Assembly (NCBI RefSeq): GCF_025602895.1
Contig: NW_026516248.1
Span: forward strand, 290,922-354,921
Direction of reading: 5' to 3'
Length of the DNA: 64,000 nucleotides
From: Polychytrium aggregatum
Lineage: Eukaryota; Chytridiomycota; Chytridiomycetes; Polychytriales
Position 1 is the stretch's first letter; each line of letters starts with the position of its first letter. Both the position numbers and the translations under genes were made by a program. This document shows, piece after piece, positions 1 through 11,553 of this stretch. The notes below the pieces were generated by a model. That model made no database searches. It worked only from the letters and a program-made list of their open reading frames with translations, and had not been told where the DNA came from.

Positions 1-45
1 GACGAGCAGCAGGAGCAGCGGGTGCATCATCGCCTTCCCCAGCAT
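1..45 (-). CDS. 5' end of a third PPxY/SH3 membrane-protein paralogue (partial)
   Basis: Fifteen codons are visible, starting at the ATG at 45-43 and running off the left edge. They encode MLGKAMMHPLLLLLV, the start of a hydrophobic signal peptide. This is identical in DNA to the first exon of the membrane-protein gene that starts at 40569. I infer that another family member lies to the left, with the same promoter and leader. Nothing in the window shows whether its ectodomain or SH3 domain is intact. It could instead be a truncated duplicate. Confidence 0.55.
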   Translation of the reverse strand, partial: MLGKAMMHPLLLLLV

Positions 46-252
46 CGCGCTCAGAGCTGACGGAGGCAGAGAGGGATTCGTCCAGACCAAGCGACGAGCC
101 AGACAGAAAAGCTCGAGCAGGTCAAGGGGGGGGGCGAGGGCGACACAATCGAACGAACCACCGCAACAGACCAGTCCATGAATTGGTGGATCACCGCTTT
201 GTTCATCAGGCCAAATGGAGACATTTGAAACAGGGACACGCACAGGATCGCG
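1..252. repeat. 252-bp perfect repeat, copy A
   Basis: Bases 1-252 match 40525-40776 base for base in the same orientation. After base 252 the two copies diverge sharply, though patches of weak similarity remain further out (for example around 335-370 against 40855-40895). The left boundary is unknown because the window begins inside the repeat. Read on the minus strand, the repeat holds about 207 bp of upstream DNA plus a start codon and the beginning of a signal peptide. Confidence 0.97.
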
Positions 253-866
253 GCTCACCGCGCTTGAAGGCAGCGAGGCAAGGGGCGATATGGAACGCCC
301 TCGAATATGCTCTGTGTCAATCGTCCCGAGCCACGCAGCCAGCGCTGTTTCCTCAGTGGAAATGCAAGGGTGGTCAGAATCCCAACGGCACTATGAAAAA
401 AAGCTGACGTGTAAATTACGCGTTGGCCAATACTTCCCTCGCAAATCCCCCACCGGACTCAGCATAACAAGGAAAAACACGTCTTCTCGCGTTTTGTTTT
501 GCCTTGGGGGTCGCGTCTGGCCACTGAAGCGACCGCGACGGGCTCGGGTCACCCGCATTTCTCCTTGTTCGTCCAGGTTGCTGGCTCCCTGGGTGTCCCC
601 GAACCCGCACTGCCACATCCCGTGGAGCCCTCGGCCAATGGGCTGCTTCCGTTCACGTGACATGGCATCCGAGTCATCCCGGCTTTTCACTGTCTTCCGC
701 GACTCGTTCACTGTCCATGACCCCCGGCTGCTTTCCTGACTCATCTGTGTTCATGGGTCATCAGAGCCTTCGGACTTGGACAAAAACCGGGCATTTCCGC
801 CCCCAGTTGCTTCGTCAATCTCCTCTTGATCCTTTCTCCCCTCGACCTTCTCATCCGACTCTAATC
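253..866. other. no gene seen; DNA between the left repeat and the transposase
   Basis: No convincing coding exon is seen. CACTATG at 389-395 is a possible left end of a CACTA-type element, but it is not supported by a target-site duplication. Confidence 0.5.
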
Positions 867-3800
867 ATGAGTTCAGCCGCTCAACCATCTGGGCACGATC
901 ACCCAAGGCATACTCCATATCCAATATCATCGACCAGGGTACCATCCTCGATAAATAGGGCTCACGATGGGCTTCCCAAGAACAGATCCATCTGTCGTTG
1001 TCGCAAGTGTAGCACCGATTCGCAAGGCTTCAGGATTGTCTCCAGAACGACCTACTACGACCACTTCTATCGCTATGGCTTTCCACCTGGAGTCCCCCCT
1101 GTTCACATGTACTCGCTCAAAGATCCTCAAGAAAACACAGCTGGCCATCTTTCTTCGTTCCCTCACCGTCCTATTACAAGCATATGCGAAAATAACCCCA
1201 ATTTGCGAACTTCGCCGACATTTCATCCCCCAGTGTTGGTGGTAGATGAACTGCGACCACATGGGATAACATCGCAGCGACCTTCATTGGGTAAGACTGA
1301 GCACCTGATATCACATTCTCGCTAAATTTTTGTGTGCGTCACGGTTTCAGTCTTGAGCAATAATCAGTGATCTGTGCTTGGACGCTGCCAGAGCTCACTA
1401 CGAAATGACCAATACACTCTCGATTTGTCCGACTTTGTTTCTTCATCCTTGGCCTGGCCCAAAGGCTCACCCCGCGCATTTGAGCACGAGAGCATGGATA
1501 TCCAAACAGGAGCATCTATTCAGCAATGCACCCAAGACAACGAAGGCCCTGCTCCAGCTCAATTTGAACGCTGCCCTTCGTGGTCGCCAAGCATGTGGGC
1601 ATCGCGGGACTCTGAAGAAGCGTCCATGTACTACGAAGACTCTGAAGACTCTTCGATAGACTCAGAAGACACCACTTCAAGCTCACCGAGAGAATTCGAT
1701 GACATTTCGGGTGAGATATCAACGTCACCCAGCCTGATCGTATCGTCGAATCTTCCTGGTCTTGCTTCAGAGTCCGGTTGACTCATATAAATGCCACGGT
1801 TCACCTTCCAGGACAGTATCCGGATAGCTTCCTCGGCCACTTTCGACTGCTTGAAATGAATGAAGATGATGAAGAAACTGGTGACGAAGAGCCCCGCATA
1901 TCAGATGGTGAGTCAAATTCAAAGGACAGATAGCAATCCGATGTAGCATCCGAATTGATGTATTCACCCGCGGCTTTCCCCCAGATATCCCGCCCTTCTA
2001 TTCGCAGCTGGTCAAGGTGTTGACCGAGTGCAATGTTACCGACAAAGCCATCAAATCTGTCCTTAATCATTGCAACAAATTCCAAGGATTGTCATTACCA
2101 GCTGCACCCAGTCTGTACAAGATCCAAAAGATCATTTGTTGCGAGTGGAACGAGTATCTTCAGAGGCTTCCCTGCTGCCCAAACAGCTGCATGGGATTCG
2201 ACATCAATGATAACCAGAGTCGAATATGCACGTTTTGTGGAGAGGATGCTTATGCGACGGTGAACGAAAAACTTCTGAATGGCGGCATTCAACCACAACT
2301 GAGGCCGATTCAGACCTACAAGTATTTCGATTTTGTTCAGATACTTCAGACACTCTACCGAAATCCAACTATGGCAGAGTTGATGATGTACAGAGCAAAC
2401 AGAGCGAGCGAACCAGGTACTTTCCACTCGTATTATTTCCCAATACTATATTGCTATATGGTGCTCTGAACTCACCAAATCTGAATCTTCAGGCATCATG
2501 AACGACATATTCGATGCCGAATATTACCAGCACCGTTGTAGTCGCTCAATGTTCCAGCAGCCCACCGACGTTGCTCTCGGGCTGCATTTTGATGGCTTCA
2601 ATATCAATCAGAGGTACGCCCGCTCTCTGTTTCAAAATCAGATTATAACCACAGCTGACCTTTGTATCTGGTGTAGGCAAAGCCATCAATCGTGGGGCTT
2701 CATCTTGATCAACTTCAATCTTCCACCTGCTCTGCGCTACAAAAAGGAAAATCTCATTACGGTCTTGCTTACGCCAGGTCCACGATCGCCTCGAGACTTT
2801 GATACATTTTTGAAGCCGTTTTTCGAAGATATGAAGAGACTTGAGACCGGTGCGTAAGCCCCTCTGGTGTGGATCACTTGGTCACTCCACATAATCCTCG
2901 CGAGAGCACGCTGCTGACGGAGCAATGTCTCTCGCTCCCAGGTGTTGAGGCGATAAGGGTCGACAAAAATGGCGTGGAACATTCTTTCACTCTCCGAGGT
3001 CACTTGCTGTACTGCCAGAGTGACATGCCCGGATCCAACAAATTCGGTAAATTTTCTGGGCACACCGCCACGAAGGGCTGTCGTCTCTGCGAAATAACGG
3101 CCACGAGGGCCGGGGGTGCCATGTGCTTCTATGAGCGTGACACTCCCAGTCCATACCGCACCGAAGAGAGTCTGAACAGAATATGGGAGGCCATCGATCA
3201 AGACGGCATGCCCCGAAACGGTACGTTAACGAGACGAGTCAGGGCGTTGTTTTCGACTCCGATGTTAACATTAACTATGTTGATCAGGGATCGTGGGGCG
3301 ACCAGGTGTAACTCAACTTGAGTCCATCGAGCTCAGCTTCTGTCTTCCTCTCGATCTGATGCATGTGATCTCGAACATCGGTCCACTCATGATGGAGATT
3401 TGGAATGGAACGCGGAAGACTCCCTCATCCTCAAGTTTGGACCAAAAGATCACGTCCAAGTGCCTGAAAAAGATCGGAAGGTGGATCAGCGAAGGCAGAA
3501 TTCAGATTCCAACAGGCTTTGGCGCCTCTTGTCGGGACCCTGTCTCATACAAAACCTTCAAAACCGAAGAATGGAAGAATTGGATTATCATGTACTCCCT
3601 ACCTCTGCTCAATGCGGCGGGCTTTCCACTAGAACACTTGTAAGCTCTTGATATTGTACCCTGCTCGAACCGGGGCCCGTCCTACGGTCGATGAGATACT
3701 TGATTCGAATTGATCCTAACAGTGATGCTATTGTGCCTAGATTGGGATGGAGGCGCTTTGTCTATGCCCTTCGATTGATGCTGCTTCCCCAGTTGAATGT

Positions 3801-5130
3801 TGCTCAATGCAATCAGATCGAGAGAAATCTTCAGAGGTTCCAGGAGTACTACACAGAGCAAGTAGCACGAGACAGCAGTCCCTTCACTTGAGGATGTTGG
3901 GCAGCTCACTAATTCTCAATATCTAACCACGTATACTCGAAATGTATTCACCAGGTCAATCGCAAATCTCCCAGAGTCACTCGAACCTCCTCCAGACAGA
4001 GCTCCAGACCTGTCTGGACTTCGTTTGATGAAAACCTACGTGCATCAGCTCCAACACTTGCCCAGGTGCATCCGATTGTTTGGACCCTTGGTATATCAAT
4101 GGCAGTTTGAAATGGAAAGAACCTGTGGTCGCCTGAAGCTCATCGGGCGATCGAAGGTCCATCCAGTGGACAATATGGCCAATCGGCTCGTCCTCCAAAG
4201 CTCTCTGAGCGGTCCAAGCATTGCTCCGAACTTGACCTTGAGAGGAACATCCAGGTTGGGCGAAGACCCTGGGATATGGCCATCCTCCTTTGCAAACAAT
4301 GGGCGGGCCTCGAATCAAGATAGCCGCGGAACCTTGTCTGGCCAGCAGCAAAAGCTGAAGCTACCCTCTGAACAAGTCGCGAAGCTAAAGAGCGCTTATG
4401 CCAGGACGATTTCTGCCAATTCCTCATACGGCTATCGTGAAGCCTTGCAATGTGTCCATTCACTTTGGGATCAGAATTCGGACACTTGCTCCAAACACAC
4501 CAAGATGGATACGGGGGAGCTACATGTCATATCTCAATCACATCGGATGAGCACGGCACATCATCGGATGAACTCTGTTGCGAAGGTAAGGCATTCGGTA
4601 GCACGCGATAGCGAAGCCTCATATGAGCTAATGCATTCTGAATCTACAGGTTTGGACCAATATGCCCGATGCATCAGCAAGCAATCACCCATATTCTTCT
4701 GTCCGCTTCTATCAAGTCCAATATTTCATCAGCCACTCCTTTGATGGAGAAACAACAAACTGGGCATACTGTGTGATTCCAAAGATCAACATCAGATATG
4801 GAGATGACAGTTCAGGATACCGCCCATGCAAAGAGTGTGCTACCTTTCACCTCGACAGCATGGAGTCAACGAATCATATCTTTGTCCCAGTCGATACAAT
4901 CGTTTCTACTGTCGGATACTTCGAGATGGAAGGCGGTGGGTACAGCTTTGCTGCAATTGGAGAGGCAAAGTCAGGCTGATACTTATATCAACCATTCCAG
5001 GTGGCTTTTATATTATCGAGCAAGATCCTCCGATTTGACAAGTCGATGCAAATGTCGCAGGTAGTTGGGCCAAAAAGTGCTTGAGGCCGCTTGATGACGA
5101 AGGGAGTTAGTCCGAACTTGACCCATAGTG
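389..5130 (+). mobile_element. candidate CACTA-type DNA transposon carrying a Tnp2 transposase
   Basis: CACTATG at 389-395 and its reverse complement CATAGTG at 5124-5130 bracket the transposase gene, as expected for CACTA elements. The match does not extend past 7 bases. The flanking triplets (CGG on the left, ACC on the right) do not form the usual 3-bp target duplication. The ends are therefore tentative, although the element's presence is well supported by the gene inside. Confidence 0.35.
867..4978 (+). CDS. Tnp2-type (CACTA/En-Spm superfamily) transposase, multi-exon
   Basis: Several exons on one strand add up to a fungal Tnp2-like transposase. The first exon begins with the ATG at 867 and holds a cysteine cluster (CRCRKC) followed by SRTTYYDHFYRYG, typical of the Tnp2 N-terminus. 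Later exons carry LHFDGFNINQR (about 2580-2613, first acidic residue), GHTATKGCRLC (about 3058-3090), LPLDLMH (about 3344-3364, second acidic residue) and WQFEMERTCGRLK (about 4100-4140, third acidic residue). Clear introns include about 2416-2494 and 2614-2679; the exons join to give the conserved NLPPALRYKKENLI block. The core DDE region shows no stop codon within the exons I joined, so the copy may be recent. The exact last exon and stop are uncertain; a reading frame ends at 4978, but a further short exon is possible. Confidence 0.8.
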
Positions 5131-7444
5131 ACCATATCAGTGTAATGACAGGTCAAGTCGGAAGGTTTGGAATATAAATATCCCCCCGACCACCGCTTCC
5201 TGCCCGCTTCCGTCGTCAGGCTCAAGTCAATACTCCCCTCAGGCCCTCTCTATCCTAACTTCCTCGGCGGGCCCATGAGCCGATCGATGACATAGGTGCC
5301 GTTAAACGCATGCATATTGAGGATGAGCCGCATCATGAATATGTCTCTAATGTTTTTAACTCTAACGCTTCCTCTTTCACTATCTTGAATATGTCTCGAA
5401 TGTAGGAAGCCATCCAAATCCAAGTAAGTCCCTTCATGACGATTGAGTATCATCTGAGAGAGCTCGAAGGCGACGCTTCAACTAACCGCATCGCTCATTC
5501 CCTCCAGATATCCTCGCCCCCATGGGACATTATCTTGATTATTATCATTTCGGGTTTGTTATCACTTGCGTTTTTACTGAACACGGCATATCATACCGCA
5601 TTCTGTTTGCGACACTGAGGTTAAACTGGCTGGTGGAGCAGTGACCACCGCGGGTTTGACCTAATCCTGGACTAGTTAGAACGGCCGAGGATTGCCCCAG
5701 GAGTTCACGGTGCCGCCCAACGGCGGTCGGAACTGGGGTGTCCGAAAGGCAGTTCTCAGAACGGGTCATGGTGAGGGAGAATGAGGATATGAGAGGTTCG
5801 GGGCCGGGAGAAACCGGGGCGGAGGGGTCCCGGAACGGAGCGGGACGGAGCGGGACGGCAAGCGAATGCCAAATCGGGCCAGAGCACGTGTGGGAAGCAA
5901 CGCTGTTGATTGGCTAGCGAGCAGTCCCAAAATGGCATCGTTCGGACGAGGCTGCACCAGACTGTCGGCACACACGTGACTCATTCTGTGTCTTAATGTG
6001 CCTGCTGACCAGGTCCCGAGCCGAACACAGCCACTGTAGAGGGGTCACGTCCTATTTTTTTCATCGTGACGGTGTCCGTTGCATGCAGCCAGTTCAGAAC
6101 GAAACGAGACACTCGCGTCCTTACGGGCGATCCAATAAAAAACGGGACACCCAGGTTTTGACCATGGTCAGAGCATTTCCGCATGCCCTGCGCTCTCACA
6201 CCAGCAAGCCACCACCAACCTCACCACCCACGGACCCCGATCCTCCTCGTCCCCAGTTACATCATATTGTATCTCCCACCACATGCATAAAGAGATGAGC
6301 GATAGGACAGGTAACGATGAGCAACTGGTGAGGGCGTGAAACGTGGTCGTTCCTCGCATCAGGGCGCATGATCCATCATGGAGCGGGCCGGGGCGGATGA
6401 GATAGTGAGCCGGACATGTGGTTTGGGCTTAGGAGATGTGGGGGAAGGGCTGCTGACAATGCCGCTGTCCCCTTCTCCCGGTTGAGAGGGCCAGGTGACG
6501 ATGGTGCCAGGGAACCCGAGTTGCTCTCGATGACGAAAGCACGATTTGGTTGTTGTTTGGGGGAAGAGAGGGGTCATGAATGCTCGGCTCGGCGATGGCA
6601 TGGCGCTTGGTTGATTTGACCGGCTGACCAAACCCACCTTCCCCCAAAACCAAATCACGGTCTCCCACCCACGATGTCGCCCGCATGTTGGGTCCCCTCC
6701 CTCCCCCCTCCTTCTGCTTCTCGCCTTGCCTTTCCCTGGGCCAGCCCTTCGACTGCAAGAGCGAGAGCATCATGTCAAAACAAAACACCTCGTCTTTGTT
6801 CCTTGATCATTACTGAGAGCGAGCGAGAGAAGGGGACAACAACGTCGAGTCACGGAATGTGAGGGAGAGCCGGGGAGGGATGAGTTGGGAAAGGGAACTG
6901 AAGGAGGAAGGCGAGGCACTGCTAACGAGAATTTGGCAATCTATACTGATGGACGGAATCACTAGTATCATTCGCTTCCCTGCAAGCAAGGAAGAGTTGG
7001 GAGGGGATATTTGGGGAGAGGAGAAGAGGAGGGAGATGGACGGGAGGTCGAGACGGTGGTGGAGGAGGGAGTACTATCCAGAGCACTGATGGGGAGGAGG
7101 ATGTTCCTTTTATCGACCAGTCTTCTAAGCAACAGAAACTCCAAAGGAGGCTTCGCCAGAGCGTTTCCCACAATTCCGGAGGGACTTGCCAGTGAGGAAA
7201 CTCCTTGCTGTCGAGCCGAGCTGGCTGTTGGGTTGGTTTCGTTGCTGCTGTCATTGTTGCTGTCATTGTTGTTGTTGGTGGTGGTTCCGCTTTGTTGGGG
7301 GATTCGATGAGCCGCACCGGCCGCCAGTCGGACTAAAAGTCTGTCCGGACAAGCAAGTGCGCCCCAGGGTCAAACGGGCTCGGCCCCGATTTGCAAACGA
7401 AGGGAAAAAGAGCGTAGGAAAAAGAACCGAGAGAAAACGCTGGA

Positions 7445-7515
7445 GAAGATTGAAAGAGTAGAGAGAGGGAGAAAGAGAGAGCAAGAGGGAGAAAGAGAGA
7501 GAGAGAGAGAGGAAG
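7445..7515. repeat. GA-rich simple sequence
   Basis: Imperfect runs of GAGAGA and GAGGGAGAAA. On the opposite strand the run reads as artificial Ser/Leu-rich protein. Confidence 0.8.
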
Positions 7516-7957
7516 AGCATACAGCAAGACACACTCCAAAGAGCAGGGAGGCGCGGACCGTGCGATGGACTTCCAGAACCAAAGCGAAAGGTGAGCATTA
7601 AGTGGAGAAGGATACGAAAGAGAAGAAAGGTAGCTCGCAAGAGAGAGATAAATACGGGAGAAAAGGACAGACACGAGTCATAAAGATATAATGGGAAAAA
7701 AAAAGCAATAACAAACAAACGGAAAGAGTCAGAAAAGTGCGAGACACATCGGGGGGGAGAGGGGAAAGGGTATAGGATCAAAGTTTGGTTCCAAAATTGG
7801 TTTCTTGTTTCGGGGAGCCCATCCCAAGGATGATTCAAAAAAGAAAGGAAGAGAAACGAAGGCATCCATCCACAATACCCAGGTGTGGCAGGCACAATTC
7901 AGAATAAATAACTGAGGGGTCGACAACGAGCGAGCGCGAGCGAGAGCGAAAACGGGA

Positions 7958-8028
7958 GAAAATAGAGCGAGGGAGAGCGAGGGAGAGCGAGGGAGAGCGA
8001 GGGAGAGCGAGGGAGAGGGAGAGGGAGA
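7958..8028. repeat. 10-bp minisatellite (GAGCGAGGGA units) followed by a TAA run
   Basis: About six tandem copies of a 10-bp purine-rich unit, followed at about 8030-8045 by a short TAA trinucleotide run. It lies about 300 bp past the cyclin stop codon. Confidence 0.85.
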
Positions 8029-8317
8029 AATAATAATAATAATAAAGGAGGGTTGAAGTGCTCGCGCCCACTACGCACGCAACTGGCCGGTGGTAGCAAA
8101 CCGGCTGTAAGATAGAAGAGGAGGAGGAGGGAAGAAAACGCCGACGGAAGGGAGAGAAAGTGCGTCTCTGCCCCCTTCCCGCCCGCCCCTCCTCTGTGGG
8201 GCCGAGCACAAGGATGAGCTCGAAAGAGTGGCAGCGCTAAATACAAGAGGAGGAGAGACAGGGTAGGGAGCAGAGGAGCAAAGGCAGACCCATCCTTAGA
8301 GGGACCGGGCGACAGGC

Positions 8318-10256
8318 TCAGTGAATCTTCATCCTTCGGGTGTCGCACATATGCGCATTTTTGGCCAGGGACGAGTCGATGGTGATGACATCGTGGACAA
8401 GTGTGCTCAGGCGCTTCGAGAGAGTAGCCGACGAAGGGACCGGCGTTGACGAGATCATGCACGGCGTGGAGGCCAGCGACGAAGACGCGCTGCAGTCCGA
8501 TAGACACGGTTGCAGCGCCAGGCGGATCGTGGCCGAGTCGGGTTTGAAGTCGGCGGCGATGGCGGCGGCGTCGATCGGGTGATTCCGAGCGTATGGCTCG
8601 GTGCCGGGAAATTTGGACTGGACTGCGAGCGTGCGTGGGGTGACGGGCACCGAGTCGGAGCGAGATTCGGGGCCATGCAGAGTGTACTGCGATACGGAGC
8701 GGGTGAGGCGCTCGTTCTGCAGTCCGGAGCAAGTCCGCGGGGCACTCTCGGGGCGGGGCAGCGAAGGCGACTGCATGGAACATGGCGAGCCCGGGAGCAG
8801 CGTCTGTGCCAGCGATTCGGTCGAGGACTTGCTTGGACACTCGGCGAGGGGCTTGACAGAACCCGACTGGTCCGTAGTCTCGGTCTGCAGAGCCTTGGCC
8901 GGAGCCGGGATTGTCGGTGGCGCTGATGGAGGCAGCTCCGGCAGAGACAGATCGTCGCAGACCGACTCGATCTTGGAATGTGCGGTAGCCTCGGCCACAA
9001 TGTAGCAGGGCGACTCAACCACAAGGGGAGCGCAGCTGTCGACGAGGTTATTCAGTTCGTCGATGTTGATGTGCAGGTCGTAGTCCTGGAGGCAACGAAG
9101 CACAAGTTGAGTGGAGGTGAGCCACGATGCTGAGGGAGGGGGGGGGTTTAGACCACCCCGACCTGTCAAAGCAGGGCCTCACCCGCTGCGGACAAGTGAC
9201 GGTACTGCCATCCCCGACGGCAGCCAGGACGCACTCAAGATGCACCCGGACGTACCAGCAGTCGGAGCATCTGTCGCTCCATTAGATTGACGTCGCCAAG
9301 GAGGAACATGCCCGAGAACTCGGCCCAGTGCTTGTTCTTGAACGAATTATCGCACAGATACTTGGAGGCCAGCAGCAGGGCGGCGAGGAAGATGCGGTGG
9401 GCGGCCGAGTAGCGGCCGGAGCAGTCGCTCGGGAGCTTCTCGCGCATGCGCCTCATGTAGACGATGCTGCCGAGGAAGGTGGTGTACTGGACGTTGGAGC
9501 GCCGGGCCATCTGGACGATAAAGTCAAAGAGGGAAGGGATGCGGAGCGACCCCGAGTCGGGATTGCTGCACGAGATGATCTTGGAGGCCATGTGGTAGAC
9601 GCTCTCTGTGTGGGTGCACGATGGAGGAATGGCGGTTGGACGAGAGAGAGGCAGAATCGGGGCGGGAGGCAGGGCGGATGGGGAGGGGATGAGATGAGAT
9701 GCGATGCGGTGGCAGACACGATAGAGTCGGCGTGATTAGAGCAGGCGGTAGAGTGAACAGGTCAGCACGGTGGTGCGTGTGCGTGTGTCCGCGTCGGGCG
9801 GTGGCCACATGCGGAAACATGGTGGCAAGGCCGGGCATGGCAAATGCGGGTGATCGGATTCGGGGGGGGGTACAACGGCATCCCCCTCGGAATCATGAGC
9901 AGGCAGGCAGAGCAGGAGGCGGCGACGGGGTTGTCCGGAAGGAGACGAGACGAGAGGAGAGGAGAGGCAGCCAAGCGGGAGTGCGATTTGTGTGTGGGTG
10001 TGGATGGAATGGGATGGAGTGGAGTGGAGTGGAATGGGATGAAGGAAAGACACTGTGCATGGGAGGAGTATGCCATGCGTGGAGGATGTGTCGGACTGAT
10101 GCAAGCCAAGGAAACCGAGGAGTGGTGTCGGCGGATGTGCTTCAATCCGAATTGACAGGCAAGTCAAGCAAACGCAAGAACAGAAGAGGTTTGATCGGAC
10201 TTACCAATCATGCTCCGATTGATGGTGGGCGGGAAGTCTTGTGAAGTAGTCTCCAT
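8318..10256 (-). CDS. Pcl-type cyclin (PHO80/PCL1,2 class)
   Basis: Three exons (10256-10205, 9605-9256, 9085-8318) join in phase to give 389 residues. The cyclin box spans about residues 20-155. It contains MASKIISC, RIPSLFDFIVQMARRSNV, HRIFLAALLLASKYLCDNS, NKHWAEFSGMF and LLGDVNLMERQMLRLL, then DYDLHINIDEL across the second splice. This order and spacing match fungal Pcl cyclins, which activate the Pho85 kinase in cell-cycle and nutrient control. The last roughly 220 residues are Ser/Pro/Thr-rich and probably disordered, as is common for unstable cyclins. The first exon is short (17 codons), and the first intron is about 600 bp, long for this window. I chose the ATG at 10256 because the frame upstream has only non-ATG starts. 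The pairing with a Pho85-like kinase is family knowledge, not shown here. Confidence 0.88.
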
Positions 10257-11457
10257 GCTGGGCAAAGCGGGCGGCTGGGCTTGCAGGAAAGGAGCAGGGA
10301 GGGAGAGCGAGGGAATGGCGAGTTGCGGCGCAAGGACTTGGGTCCGCAATAAATAATTAGGATGCGGATGTGCGTGGGAAATCTATGTATGGCAAGGGAG
10401 GCCCGTTTTTAAATAGATCGGGCCAGGTCTGCGCGCGGATGATCGACGGCGGTGGAGGGATCGATGGCGCAAGCCGAAGGGTGAGAGGGCAACGGAGGGA
10501 CGTATGATCGTCGAGCAGAGGAGGCGGTCGAGAGCAGGTGATGCGGCTGGTGGCGCAAAAAAAACGAGGGCCGTGGCAGAGGAGCAGGCCGGATGAGCTT
10601 GTGCTGCGGAAGCACCGGGGCTGTCGAGAGGGCAAAGGGAAATACAAGTACAGAGGCGGAAGAATGAAGGAGAGTTTGCCTTCTTGCAAGAGCGAATGGA
10701 ATTTGCGTTGGTGGCCCCAGGAGTTGGTTTACTCGGGCCGCTGCAACATAACGATCGAGGAGGCGGGATGCAACGTGGGAGGGGGGGAAGGGTGTGTGAG
10801 AGTCGAGGAGGTTATGTGTGACTGGGGGTCGGGGCAGGTCTTCCCGAGACAAATATGTGGTGGAGATAAGGTCGGCTGACAAGCAGGGCGGGAGGCGGGT
10901 GTTGGAACAGCCGGGGAAGCGGGGCAGCGGAGGGGGGTTGTGTGTGGGGGAGCAGGAGGAGCAGGCTCAGAGATGGCAGCCGGAGGGCGTCAGGTTTGCT
11001 GCAGGGTGCAAGAGACGGGAGAAAATCGGAGGAGGGTCAGCAACGGCCTGGGCAGCGGTGAATGATCATTGCAGCGAGCGATGGCGTCCATGGCCGCTGG
11101 GGAGGGAGGAGGAGTGCTGCACGAGGGATGGGTTGCCGCCATCGGGCCGTATCGGGGGGTCGCTTTGGCGCGTGGGTGGCCAGCGGCCGAGCGACAACAG
11201 CGGGTGATGGGAAAGGCATGTGTATGGGGTGTGGGTCGGGGGGGGGTATGGAGTGGGAGGGAGTGTGGGCCGAGGGCCGAAAGGACACAGGTGGCGACGG
11301 GCGATTGACATAAGCGCGAGGGTGTGCAGACAGAAGCACGAGGATGTGCAAAAGCAGAATGATACGGGGATAGCGAAGACGGCGCGATGGAATTCAAGTG
11401 TGTCGAGAGGGGTCTAATTGGGGAGGGCTGGCCAAGACATTGGCTGCGAGTGTGGAA

Positions 11458-11553
11458 TCTGCAGCCGTCTATCAAGCCGTCTATCACGCCATATATCGAG
11501 TCGTCTATCAAGGCGTCTATCGAGTCGTCTATCAAGGCATGTATCGAGCCATG
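11458..11553. repeat. degenerate 12-bp tandem repeat
   Basis: About eight units alternating between GTCTATCAAGGC-like and GTCTATCGAGTC-like forms. The 12-bp period keeps all frames open, so it creates artificial peptides on both strands. Confidence 0.8.

Larger units (their letters stand above)
5131..8317. other. gene-free stretch
   Basis: About 3.2 kb without a gene I can support. Open frames here overlap on both strands and lack family motifs. The right half is purine-rich on the plus strand, with GA microsatellites and a 10-bp minisatellite. The end nearest 8317 probably contains the 3' untranslated region of the cyclin gene. Confidence 0.5.

Noticed and set aside
389-5130. Firm assignment of CACTA element ends
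   Set aside because: Only 7 bases of inverted match and no 3-bp target duplication, so the ends are reported only as tentative.
7263-8209. Ser/Leu-rich minus-strand proteins
   Set aside because: They are translations of GA/CT microsatellites and a 10-bp minisatellite.
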